Positions 44,302-54,341 of a stretch of 64,000 bases of DNA are shown here, one piece after another. Source of the stretch: Massariosphaeria phaeospora (taxonomy: Eukaryota; Ascomycota; Dothideomycetes; Pleosporales). A program made the position numbers and the translations under genes. Below the pieces are notes generated by a model that saw only the letters and a list, made by a program, of their open reading frames with translations, did no database searches and was not told the DNA's origin. The stretch spans positions 62,001 through 126,000 of the forward strand of contig JAADJZ010000009.1 of NCBI GenBank assembly GCA_011032825.1, written 5' to 3'. The first letter of the stretch is position 1, and every line of letters begins with the position of its first letter.

Positions 44302-45350
44302 ATGCGCCGCTACACGTCCCGAATCCTGCTGCTTATCTTCCTCCATCTGCATCTCACGCTGTGCGCCGCAGCCACCCAATGCTACTTCCCCAACGGCAAA
44401 CCGTCTGGCGATGTTCCCTGCAACGCCAGCGCACCCGTGAGCCACTGTTGCGGCTCGCTCTCGCACTGTCTGTCAAATGGGCTTTGTAACTTGGATTCCA
44501 AGGCCCAGTCTGGGGCGGGGTTTCTGCGCGCACAGTGTACGGATAAAACGTGGCAGAGCGAGCTGTGTCCGAGTCAGTGTCGACTGAGTACGTGAACCCA
44601 ATAGCCAAGCGAGCCCGGAAGCTAATGACGAGATCAGACCAGGACCACGCAAAGCCTAAGGCCTACGACTTCGCCGCGAAAGGCGTCCTCATTCTTCAGT
44701 GCCGCGCGGTGGGCATGGGGTATGCGAACCCGGGGGATTACTGCTGCGAGTCCATAGGAGAGGGAAAACGGTGCTGCAACACAGAGAGCGCGACCTTCCA
44801 CCTGGAAGCGGCCACAATTGGGGCATTCAATGGCCCGGCGTCAGCATCAGTATCAGCATCAGCATCAGCATCATCCTCAGCATCATCCTCAGTATCGACA
44901 TTAGCGTCTGCATCACAATCAGCATCAGCCTCAATATCAACATCAACATCGGCATCAGCCTCACGCTCGACCTCAAGCCCGGTTTCCCTTACTCCCACGC
45001 CGGAGCCGCAAACAACAAGCCAAGCCGCCCCTGCAGCACCCCGCGCCGGCCTTTCCACGGGCGTCATGGTCAGCGCGGGCATTGGCGCGGGCGTCGGAGT
45101 CTGCGTACTCATCGGCATCGCAATTGCGCTCTGGTGGCTGCGGAAGTCGCAAAAGGAACGCCACGCAAAGCTGGCCGAGAAAAACGCGAACACCGGTATT
45201 CCGGGGGAAAGCGCACAGAAAGACGAGCTTGGTTATAGTACCTTGAGTGTTGTCACGCCCTTGGAGTTGGACGCGGAGAAACCGGCGTGGGAATTGAGTG
45301 GCCTAGGGTTGGCGCAGGAGCTGGATGGGAAAAGGAAGGTGGGGTACTGA
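44302..45350 (+). CDS. Single-pass Cys-rich, Ser-rich membrane protein (wall-sensor-like)
   Basis: Exons 44302-44587 and 44638-45350 (50-bp intron GTACGT..CAG) encode 332 residues. The chosen ATG gives the signal peptide MRRYTSRILLLIFLHLHLTLCAAA; an ATG 75 bp upstream would only extend it. The ectodomain has a Cys-rich module (QCYFPNGK...CCGSLSHCLSNGLC...DYCCESIGEGKRCCN), then a Ser/Ala/Thr stalk encoded by an imperfect TCA/GCA trinucleotide tract (about 44,840-44,980). A transmembrane helix MVSAGIGAGVGVCVLIGIAI is followed by a basic stop-transfer KSQKERHAKLAEK and a short cytoplasmic tail. This layout is common among Pezizomycotina surface proteins, compared loosely to Mid2/WSC sensors. A plasma-membrane location with an O-mannosylated stalk is expected. 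Confidence 0.85.
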
Positions 45351-46433
45351 GGCTCTGCGGAAGATGTAGGCCGCGCAAATCTAGGGAGTGGAATGAGTTA
45401 ATGTATTGTTCGCAGAGTATTACTGAGCTTCTGCCGACTTTTACTGTAGATGCCCCCGGGCGATTGATAAAGGCCACATTGGTGGTGCGCAATGGGGGCT
45501 AATGTGCTAAACGACATCGATGGTATTGTTGAGTTTGAGGTGGAGGTCCAGGAGGACGGGGCGACACACTGCGGAACAAGCTGCACACTAGGAGAGATGG
45601 GCGTCTTTGAACATGTGGCGTGAGGATGGCAGATGGCCCTCAGACGACTATGGCGAGTGGACCTGACGACGCGACTGTGCTTGCAACTTAAACCCAGTAG
45701 CGTGCCGAAGACGGAGGCGTACTTCACGACACCTAGCGAGGTTTGGCAGAACGAAGGCGTGATGCGCCGATCGGGTATTCCGTCGTAGCGGAGCCACGCG
45801 TAGCGTCAGTCACGGAGGGCGTCGACTTCTGTTGTCACCATCGAGTGCAACTCGACTCAACTCAACTTGAGGACCCCCCAGTGCAACCATCAGGTGTCGA
45901 CATGAATGATGCGCAAGACCGGAGTTGGTGCTGGTGTGACGGGTGAGATCAATCAAACGTCTCGGAGCAACATAAGTATGAAGCAGAATGCGGGATATAC
46001 ACGGCGGGTTTTGCACGAGGATATAGGCGCAAACAGCATCTCGAAGAGCAATTGAAGCAGGCCCAGGAAAACACTTCCAGAACGGAAATTGGAGCGAGCG
46101 CACCAACTGGCATTGTCTATAAACAACATACTATTCCACCTGCACTAGCTTCGAGGTACGTCTTTCTTTTTTCTTCGGGCATTGTGCTATGGCATCCGAG
46201 ACATTGCGAATCTCGGTACAACAAATACCCACGTCGCTCGTTGTTCAGCAATAACACCCTTCGCGTTGTCTCATCTCTGCATCTTGCAGCACAATGTTCT
46301 GCTTGCAGACCTCAGGGCATACCGAGCTGACAGGGCGCAGATACTCGAACGCCGCGAACTATGGCTCAACACCCGTTCACAACTACGAAATATGTTCACG
46401 GACAATCAACCGTGGTGATGGTATGCTCTTTGG
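45351..46433. other. Intergenic
   Basis: This is 3' region of the membrane protein gene and upstream sequence of the second coiled-coil gene. I see no supported gene. Confidence 0.5.
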
Positions 46434-46443
46434 TATATATAAG
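46434..46443 (+). promoter_or_regulatory. TATA box of coiled-coil gene 2
   Basis: TATATATAAG sits 78 bp upstream of the ATG at 46512, followed by CACCTCCACCATACAGACC. Coiled-coil gene 1 has a similar TATATATATAAG with a CTCCATCACG leader. Confidence 0.6.
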
Positions 46444-46511
46444 AAGGTATTCGCACACCTCCACCATACAGACCAAACGGTTCCATACGCTTTCGACCTC
46501 CAGCATCCAGA

Positions 46512-47261
46512 ATGTCGGACACCAACGCGCAATCCAACTCGCCTGCTGGCAATAACCGGAACACCATTGAAGGTCAAAATCCTTTCATCTCGGGCTTCAC
46601 CGCGAAGCTGATAGTCGACGGCCAATTCGCGCCTTCTGAGCTCACTGAGATAAAAGCGACATTAACGGGCTTCAGTCAGGAATTCGAGGCGATGAAAAAC
46701 GCTCTCGCGGACCGCAAAGAGCTGGAGCAGCAGATCGTGGAACTGAACCGCCGCAATGCCGAGCTCGAACAGCAGTCTAAATCTCCGGCGGACCGCAAAG
46801 AGCTTGAACAGCAGATCGTAGAGTTGACCCGTCGCAATGCCGAGCTCGAGCAGCAGCCTCGCCGCGAGCGGGACAGCGACGAGTTGAAGGCTCGTGTAGA
46901 AACTCTCAAAGCTGAGGATCTGCAGCGGAAGCAGGAGATTGCCGCTCTGAAAGCTTCGGACCTGAAGCAAAAACAAGAGATCGCGGCTCTGAAAGCCTCG
47001 GACCTGAAGCAGAAACAAGAGATTGCCGTTCTGAAAGCCGAAGATCCAGAGCTCGAGCAAGCGATCGCGGCGCAAGACGGAGAGATCGAGGCGCAGAAGC
47101 AATTGATCGCCGCGCTGGAAGAGTCTGAACGGGAGCACGAGGACGAACTCAGCGCCGCAAACGAATCAATCCACGTCTTCAGCCGCAAGAATCTAGAGCT
47201 GGCGCGAAAAATCGACCCAGAGCAGCATTGCGGACTTCCTCTCTTCCTTCTCAGGACTTGA
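46512..47261 (+). CDS. Coiled-coil protein 2
   Basis: This intronless 249-residue protein starts MSDTNAQSNSPAGNN. A short non-coiled head (about 1-60) is followed by coiled coil with two kinds of tandem repeat: ADRKELEQQIVELNRRNAELEQQ-type 27-residue units (twice) and LKASDLKQKQEIA-type 13-residue units (about three times). Very high Glu/Gln/Lys/Ala content and no membrane segment suggest a structural or scaffold protein. The N-terminus and promoter resemble coiled-coil gene 1 at 38.5 kb, so they are probable paralogs. The last dozen codons (GLPLFLLRT) read out of frame into the unrelated F-box/LRR-like segment that follows, suggesting this gene has lost its own 3' end. Confidence 0.75.
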   Translation: MSDTNAQSNSPAGNNRNTIEGQNPFISGFTAKLIVDGQFAPSELTEIKATLTGFSQEFEAMKNALADRKELEQQIVELNRRNAELEQQSKSPADRKELEQQIVELTRRNAELEQQPRRERDSDELKARVETLKAEDLQRKQEIAALKASDLKQKQEIAALKASDLKQKQEIAVLKAEDPELEQAIAAQDGEIEAQKQLIAALEESEREHEDELSAANESIHVFSRKNLELARKIDPEQHCGLPLFLLRT

Positions 47262-47781
47262 GACTGTGAAATTGGTTACCCGGGATTATTGGGAGGACCT
47301 TCAAATACCCCGCCTCTTCCAAAGTCACTCCCTGCGAACCTGCACCCTGTGCCTCGGGGATGATGATATGAACTGTACTTCGTTGAAAGAGTTGAGTATC
47401 ATGTGCCCGGATCTTCAAACCCTCACAATTCGATATAGCGTGATCGTGTCTGCGTTTGAGAAAGGACGCTTCATCCCACGATTCGAGAACCGGCTTACTC
47501 AACTCACCAAGGCACTATCCTTCTTTCCATCTCTGACTGATGTCAACATCTGTTTCCCCCATCCGAAAATCTGGGGCCGTGAACGATTTGGTTCCGGACC
47601 ACCGGGTATCACCGTATATCAGCGCATTGCCAACAATATAATCGACAAGCTTGTAGCCGAACGAGATACGCGGAACCAGATTTCAGTTAAGCGCCTTGGT
47701 CTTGGCTACCGCAACTACAACTACAGCTTCGACGTCATCCGCAAGGGTCTACTTCCCGAGTTCGGGGTGTTCGAATTGTGA
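47232..47781 (+). pseudogene. F-box/LRR-like protein C-terminal fragment
   Basis: A frame distinct from the coiled-coil gene reads IADFLSSFSGLETVKLVTRD, then CTSLKELSIMCPDLQTLTIRYS and SFFPSLTDVNICFPHP, ending GLLPEFGVFEL at 47781. The spaced L..L.L pattern with CPDLQTLTI is that of leucine-rich-repeat-like ends of fungal F-box proteins. There is no F-box and no start codon with a plausible N-terminus (the first ATG, 47266, is mid-domain). It abuts the coiled-coil frame within about 30 bp, so either a fusion by deletion or a gene fragment is likely. Confidence 0.5.
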
Positions 47782-48744
47782 AAACGCATGTGCTAAGCGA
47801 GCTTTGGCAGTTGGATCAGGGCGAATGGAGGTATTAGTCGGGTTTTGGGTGGCACTAGAGCTTGCCCTGGTTATTCTGGAGTCAAGTTTGAAGCGTTGAG
47901 AAAAGCAGAGCGATTGCGGCTTACGAGTTACAAAAGGCGTCGAAGGAGCCGTTGAAACGCCCCTCACTTCCCGCCAAGTGCTGCGGTACAGTTTGAGATT
48001 TTTGAGTTTTTGCGGTAACAGCGAGAATATCCACCGACAGTGGAAAATGTTCCACCTTCTTTTTCCTCCACCACTCTGTCCAATATTTCGTGATCCTCCA
48101 ATTCTCTAACCCCCCACGTCATATTGACGATTCCAATCCATGTTTGAAACATTTCCCACCCGATTGTGACCTGATATTGTCACGTCTCGGCTAAGCCCAA
48201 ACCATTTAGCGACTACGCCTGCACTTCTTTCCCCATCTTCCTCACCGCGCTGTATGCTCTGTATGCTGCTGACTCTCAGTTAGTACGGCGGCTGCGCTTC
48301 TACGTTCCTCTTTGATATCGAACAAAAGACCTTTTGCGTCGTACGTCCGACGTCACGACCTCGACTGTAGCTACCAGAGCACACTCTCTGCAGCAAAGAT
48401 AAGACTATCGCAGATCCTACACTCCAGAGTACGAGTCCAGCATCATTGCTGATATGGCCTCGATTTCGCCGTCCATGTCTATTCTATGGCATCAGGTCGA
48501 AATCCTCGCGTGTAGATATCATTCGATTGACTGAGTCTTGAATCAGAGAAGAGATCTTTGGGGACGGTGGCCATTGATGAGTTCCATTATGCTAGTGAGG
48601 CACAAACTATTCTAGAGACAGAAAGGATGGAGCGGAGTGAGCAAAGAGTCGACATGAAAGAAGAAGACAGGCACCGGAAATTTTGTGCTTGATGCTGAGC
48701 GTGCCATGCGAACCAAGCGCATCTCCAAGGCCTGTTTCCGCTTC
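47782..48744. other. Intergenic
   Basis: No frame with convincing content. This is the downstream side of the HD-domain gene. Confidence 0.5.
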
Positions 48745-49831
48745 TCACTCATCAGTAAGGACTGCATCGATCAAATCGACTGTGCGTTTTCCCGTCTTAT
48801 TATACCCCGGTACAAACTTATCTCCAAAGCCGGCGAGGAAGTTGTCGTACGTCGTCAATGGCTTGATCTGGCACAGAGTAGCCAAAGTCCCAAGGAAATA
48901 AGACCTGAACTTCGTCCTCGGATACGCTTCAAGAATTGCCTCCCACTCCGTCTGGGTGACAGTAATCACGTCGCCCTACGATCCAGTCAGTTCGTATCGC
49001 TGGGAGACAATGAGATGAAGAGAGGGGGTTCCGCACAAAGATCGTTCTCGCCTGTTCTGGACCTACAACCTCGGTGAAGGTTCCGGCACTCGTGTAGACC
49101 ACCTCGGGCTGCTTGAACGCTGCGATGGCAGGGTTCGTGTGCAGAGCCACGGCGTCCCAAACGAGCTGTAGGCGGTGGGCATCCCACTCGCTTTCGCTGG
49201 CGCCCGAGTTGCGGATGAAGTCTCGGGCTGCTTGCGCGCCGTCGACTTCGAACCATTTGTCGGCGGACACGAAGCTGGTGTTGAAGGCCCTGGATTCACA
49301 TGTCAGCATGCAAGCGGAAAGAGATGATGGTAATACGATCAGATGCTAATTCAGGGGAAAGGCAATCCTCTCGCTGAGTGCGGGTGACATGCGAGGCCCG
49401 AGCCGTCTCCCTGGACGACTCCATGAGTGGCGCGGCGTTCTGTGAACCTTGCTCGATGTTGTTCGAGCTTGCAAAGCAGCCGAATGCCTATCAGAAACGT
49501 CGTATCGAGATCGCGAGAATACACCAGGCTGATCACAGAAACGCAGTGTAGGCTTCCCGATGGAGACTGGCGGGAAGAAAAGATGAACATACCACCCAAG
49601 ATCATGGAGGATGGTCGCCACCCCAAATGCCTCCATATCAACGGCCGATCGATTCACTGATGGGAGGTGATTGATGATGGCCTGGCCATTGAGCCAGGCC
49701 CGCATGACGTGGTGGAAGCCGTTGATTGGAAGACTCTCCTGCGCAAGCGCGATGGAGGCATTGATCAATGGAGTGTCTGGGACAGTGACACCGGCGATAA
49801 GGCGGGTCATGTGTTGAAGAATTTGGACCAT
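48745..49831 (-). CDS. HD-domain protein, cyanamide hydratase-like
   Basis: Three exons: 49831-49593, 49289-49037 and 48975-48745, giving 240 residues, usual for the family. The start MVQILQHMTRL is the first ATG after a TATA box (49915-49921). The motifs are VPDTPLINASIALAQ, then NGFHHVMRAW (His), TILHDLGW (the HD pair), SADKWFEVDGAQAARDFIR, WDAHRLQLVWDAVALHTN (later His/Asp ligands), and YPRTKFRSYFLGTLATLCQIKPLTTYDN. This is the metal-binding HD fold of fungal urea hydro-lyase / cyanamide hydratase-like proteins, which add water to cyanamide-type nitriles or act on unknown substrates. Intron 1 is unusually long (303 bp); the junction TG|G restores a Trp. Intron 2 (49036-48976) has a weaker donor GTGCGG. 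It is divergent from the DJ-1/PfpI gene, about 0.9 kb apart. Confidence 0.85.
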
Positions 49832-50595
49832 TTTGAAGATTCGGTGATGAAGAACGTGAGAAATGGTACTGAATGAGCTGCTGGTTGGTATGCTAGTGAT
49901 GCTTTGCTCCGGACTTTTATACGTGATCACCTCGCTCCTGGGAGAGTCTCACGTCCATAAGTTCGGCTCCATTACAAATTCACAGTAAGACGCCCTGCAG
50001 ATATCATCACGAATCTCACTCGATACTCGCGATGTTGAGCGGTCGCGGAACGTTGCGCGTGTTGCCAAGCCAAAAGAGAAGCGACGCAAGCTCTGGTTGG
50101 GATTGCCAATATATGGCGATGGGCTCGAGTAAGACGTGACAAATCCGCTGAACGGATGAGCAAGTTCATTACGGTCGACGGTCCGTGTTTTGGAAGCTTT
50201 CCAACTGCATTTCACGGTCCGGTTCAAAGACACGCGCCGATGTCCGCGTTCCCGCTTCTTGTCGGCACGGGCGCAGAATACGATCCGACCCCGACTGCGC
50301 GCCAAGAAAATGGTCTTCAGGCAGCGGAGTTCCTTTGGATATGAGAATTTCTTCATCTCGGATTGTTGCGCAAGTTCCCGTGGCAGACCGACACTTGATT
50401 ATACTACGCTCGATCTATGTTAGAAGATATGCCTGGACGTGGTGTTTGGCGGACAAATCGAGGGTCAGGTCGGCAGAGAAAGCTAGTGGAGGCACGACGC
50501 AGAGAGAGGCATGGCTATGTCAGACGCGGCTTATCCAATTGGGATGCTTAAAGCGAAACGTTGGTGTAAAGACGGGAAAGCGCGACTGAAATACA
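49832..50595. promoter_or_regulatory. Divergent promoter region between HD and DJ-1/PfpI genes
   Basis: This is the space between two divergent genes. TATAAAA (minus strand) at 49,915-49,921 serves the HD-domain gene. TATATAAG at 50,596-50,603 lies 121 bp before the DJ-1/PfpI start. The minus-strand frame crossing it (49,949-50,356) is Arg/Ser-rich and looks spurious. Confidence 0.5.
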
Positions 50596-50723
50596 TATAT
50601 AAGGCCATCGGTGAACCTCCGAAAACTTTTTCCGAACCTCATCACCGTCTTCGTCTTCCAAACACATCAACGCTTCATACAGTCCCCTTTATCGCTTTCA
50701 TCCATCCCCAAACTCCGATCACG

Positions 50724-51474
50724 ATGGTTGCATCTTCCGAGTGGCCCGAAGTCGACTTCCTCCGGAACCCAGACCGCACGCTACGTGCCGGCGTTATTCT
50801 CATGGGCGGCGAGACCGAGGTCATCGACGTTATGCCCATCGATCTGCTCCACGGCATCAGCAAAAAGTTCCTTGGTGATTTCAAAGAAGTTTTTGGTGAG
50901 GAGAACGTAGAGCACGGCCTTGACATCGAGTTCCACTGGGTCAACGAGACGGGCAAGACTGCGAAGCTGACATCGAACATCAAGATCGAACCCACGGTGA
51001 GTAACAATCCGTGACAGAAGTTACCACGGCGGTATATAAGCTGACGCACGCAAACAGGACTCGTTCGACACGTGCCCGCCTCTCGACATTGTCTTGGTCG
51101 GCGCCCACAACTCCACCCATCACACGCTCACCCAAGCCGAGCTCGCATACCTACGCAAAGCGTACGAAGAAAGCAAGGCCTTCATCACCGTCTGCGGCGG
51201 CATGATGCCGGCTCTCGAAGCCGGCATCCTCGCCGGCAAGACGGCTACGGCGCCGCTCATGCTCCTGGACCACTTGAAGCAGAACACGGGCACAACGTGG
51301 GAGGCGAAGCGCTATGTGCGCGATGGCAAGCTGTGGACGAGTGGGGCGCTGTTCAATGGCGTGGATTTGATCCGTGCGTTTGTGCTGCATGTGTGGGGTA
51401 CCGGCGAGAAGAAGAAGATGGTTGAGTTTTGTTTGGACTTCGGGTCGGTGCCGGTGAGGAGTGTGGATTATTAG
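50724..51474 (+). CDS. DJ-1/PfpI family protein
   Basis: Exons 50724-50996 and 51058-51474 (61-bp intron GTGAGT..CAG, phase 0) encode 229 residues. The start (CACGATGGTTG) follows a TATA box at 50,596. Motifs: RAGVILMGGETEVIDVMPID, then PLDIVLVGAHNS, and the nucleophile elbow AFITVCGGMMPALEAGILAGKTATAP (catalytic-type Cys in VCGGM). It continues with WEAKRYVRDGKLWTSGAL.NGVDLIRAFV, the typical second half of fungal PfpI proteins. Family members include isocyanide hydratases, glyoxalase III-like enzymes and proteins of unknown substrate. Co-regulation with the divergent HD-domain hydratase-like gene is plausible; a shared nitrile/isonitrile substrate is only a suggestion. Confidence 0.9.
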
Positions 51475-52301
51475 GGAGCGAGTTGGGGATGGGCGGTCTC
51501 TTACGGAAACGGAATCTCTGGAACTAAAGCAACGAGTCCTCGCGCTTCTAAAAGGATTATCTAATCTAGCAATATAACTAGAGAAAGTTACAATTATGTA
51601 CACAGTGTTAACTTAATTCTACAAGATATAAGATAAAATATACATGATAGATAGGTAGTGCTATATACGCAAGAACGCTGTGCTATGTCTTGAGCAACGC
51701 AAACTTTCTTACACAGTTCACGACAGTTTGCTCCGAAAAGCTGTGTGATAAAGATGAATGTTTGTGGCGCACATAAGTGAGCGCAATAGTCCCTTGGGTT
51801 CTACAATCTACGTCTGATGTGTTGATGAAGACTTCGTAGTTTTAGCGACAGCATTGGTGTTTCGCTGATGGAGACGCTTACGTGGTCGCGCCTGTAGTTC
51901 TCTCTTCTGTATGATATCGCGATCTGGGAAGTCGATTGAGGATTGGGAGCACATACACTGTGCAGAGAATAGTGATTCCAGTCGGAATTTGCAGCGCATT
52001 TCCAACAGACGTATGTGGATGCAGCGATATTTGAACACAACTGTAGGAGGGAAAAAGAAAAGAAAAGAGAAGTGGTGTGATCGCTGTCCGTACACCGAGG
52101 ACATATCCAGCCCACCGTCCCCGTCCGTTCACACCGAACACGCAGCAACTCCGATGAGAGTTGACGATGGGGAGGTGAGGGATTCGACTCTATATTGTAT
52201 TGCCGGCTGCTCCCGAGCTGTAGTGTCCCCACGTCCCGATCTCGCATCCCAGGAGTGTATTCGCAACACCTAACGCTCCGTGATCTTGAGGCAATCAGAG
52301 C
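51475..52301. other. Intergenic between convergent genes
   Basis: This is the 3' flanks of the DJ-1/PfpI (+) and F-box-like (-) genes. AT-rich terminator-like sequence lies at about 51,545-51,660. No gene is supported. Confidence 0.5.
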
Positions 52302-53183
52302 TCATGATGCACACAGGAAAACATCGCCTTCTTCCCATTCCCTCGCCCATTGCCGCTCATCCAACACATTCGCCCGCCACGGTTCCCGGCCTGACTGGCT
52401 AGAATGGCAAAGACGCTCGACGAACTTTGTATTGTGCGGTTTCCCATCATCCTTCGCGACAACAGTTAAGTCATCCGGTCCATCGTACGAGGAGAAATAC
52501 TGCCACATGCCTTCGCCAATATTGGAAAGAGAATCTAGTTCAGAATCTGTACTATCGGGCTGAATGAGGATAGCAACATGCACTGGCCGTTCGCGTCCCC
52601 CGAAAACATTCTGAGGGCGGATGACGTTCCAATGCGCGCAGTGTATCATCCAACTATGCATAGGGACGTCGCTTAGGTCGATTTTGGGACCGTTGTGACG
52701 GGGGTAGGGTGATCCTTTATCGATTGCTTGTTCCAGACGTTGCAATTTGCAACCTTTGCCCACACTAGCAACACCTGTCTCAGCGCACTTAATCCTGTAG
52801 ATGTAGTCACAGACAAAGATTGGCGAGCTATCACTGCGGCCGTCCAGGATGTACCGCGTAGGTTCGCGTTGAAGCCTTGACATGATCGACATGAAGAATG
52901 GGTGGGATTCGGCGTATATAAGGCGACAGGTGCTCAGCAAACCCGCGGGCATCGACTTGATGACGTAAAAAATAGTGAATTGCGTTGTCGCATCTGGGTT
53001 CCGCCGGGGGTAGATCGGATCCTCGAAACCATGCTTTCGGGTAGTCACTATGAGACATCAATTAGCCAGACATACAAAGGATTTGCACGGGAACGAAACA
53101 TGCGTACCAGGGATGCGTTCGTAAACCATCAAGCGGAGCTCCTTGGGAAGGTCCAGGAAACGGAAAGGCTGAGTTGATGACAT
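52302..53183 (-). CDS. F-box-like (2EXR-type) protein
   Basis: Exon 1 is 53183-53108 and exon 2 is 53047-52302 (60-bp intron GTACGC..TAG, phase 1), 273 residues. The N-terminus MSSTQPFRFLDLPKELRLMVYERIP is the canonical fungal F-box-like/2EXR start, followed after the intron by MPAGLLSTCRLIYAESHPFF, the second hallmark block. The remainder has no known motif. It is the same broad class as the 21707 gene but without a disordered N-terminal extension. Function unknown; such proteins are numerous in this group of fungi. Confidence 0.82.
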
Positions 53184-54101
53184 GTTGACCGAGGTGTAAA
53201 GTGGGGGTGTTGGGAGTGGTTGCAAGCGCCGCGATCAGGCAACACCAGCAACGCGGAGTAGTGGCAATACCGAGGGTGTATAGCCTCAGGGTGGAGGCGT
53301 CGTCGAGATGTTGGTGGGGTCGATGGAGCGAGAGTGCGTGAGAGAGGGCACACTAAGCGCCGTGGGACCTTGGCTCGCTTGTGGTAAAGTTGCGAGCTCG
53401 TGCTCGGATCGAGGAGGGTTGTAGGTGAGTGGTGAGTAGCAACAGTAGTCGCGGTGATGTACACGGTAGATGGAACACCGCACTGGTTGCTCGAAGAAGT
53501 AAAAGAGCCCCGAGAGTGCTTAAATACCCGTCGACCCAAGAGTCATGTCTAGCGAGTCATAGGAAGATTTAGCGCTTCAATGGCATAGCTTCCAATAGTC
53601 TTTAGCTTTGTTCCAGGGCGCGGATAATTGGTAGGTGCACCGGTTCGCCTTCGACACGTGGGTCTAAGAGAGGTAAAAGCTTCAACAAATGTCGACGGAT
53701 GAGGGCTTCGTGGTGCGGGGTAAAGACCCGGACCCACCGACAAACGCGTTGTAGTGTCCGAGCGAGAGAGCCATGCAGAGAACAGTTGGTTATAGAGCCC
53801 GTGCAACGCCTTGCGAAGCAAATTGCGGGGTGAGGCACAGTGGGTGTCCTTTCAGCGGCCCCGGTGCCAATGAGTCTTCCAAGTCACGTAGCCGACCGCG
53901 ACCCTGGAACAGATGCTTTGATAGGGTGTTTCTAGAGCGTGAAGGCGTTACGGCTGTATTGCATGACCGCGTGGCGTCATTGTCGTGGGAGCTACTGGCG
54001 TCGAGTGCCCGGTGCAGGTGAGGCATGTTGTGAAGGTCTGATGACGTCTGCTTTCCGTTGGCTCATGTGTTCACAGTGCGATTGTATAACGTACGTCCTA
54101 T
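53184..54101. other. Intergenic with decayed coding traces
   Basis: On the minus strand about 54,026-53,602 several overlapping short frames look partly coding (for example CRWVRVFTPHHEALIRRHLLKLL in one frame). No single frame spans it and no start or splice plan works. It is possibly a dead gene; family unknown. Confidence 0.35.
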
Positions 54102-54341
54102 CTAAAGAGGAGGCACTATGCCGGGAACTCTTTCGATGGTATTAGTCGTAGTTGTAGGCTGAAGGGCGGTGGTCCCGGCGGTAGGGCTGTCGCCGTACTG
54201 CCGGGCATCGAGACACAGGGCGGATGCATCGGCATCGGCATGGCAGTGAATTGAACCATTATGGCCAGTGGAGTGAAAGAAGGGGAGTGAAAGGATGGGA
54301 GTGTGGTGGCTCCGATAGCGACCGAGAGATGGGGCAGACAT
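54102..54341 (-). CDS. Possible small hypothetical protein, 79 aa
   Basis: The ATG at 54341 (MSAPSLGRYRSHHTPILSLP) is preceded by a CT/CA-rich leader and a TATA-like TATAAG (54,411-54,416), a good fungal promoter layout. The frame is Ser/Thr/His/Asp-rich and ends at 54102. An intron could change the downstream part. No family was recognised. Confidence 0.35.
   Translation of the reverse strand: MSAPSLGRYRSHHTPILSLPFFHSTGHNGSIHCHADADASALCLDARQYGDSPTAGTTALQPTTTTNTIERVPGIVPPL

Noticed and set aside
46662..47188. Minus-strand Leu- and Ser/Cys-rich frames over coiled-coil gene 2
   Set aside because: Antisense shadows of the heptad repeats.
49949..50356. 135-codon minus-strand frame in the divergent promoter region
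   Set aside because: Basic, Ser/Arg-rich, overlaps the TATA of the HD-domain gene; probably not a gene.
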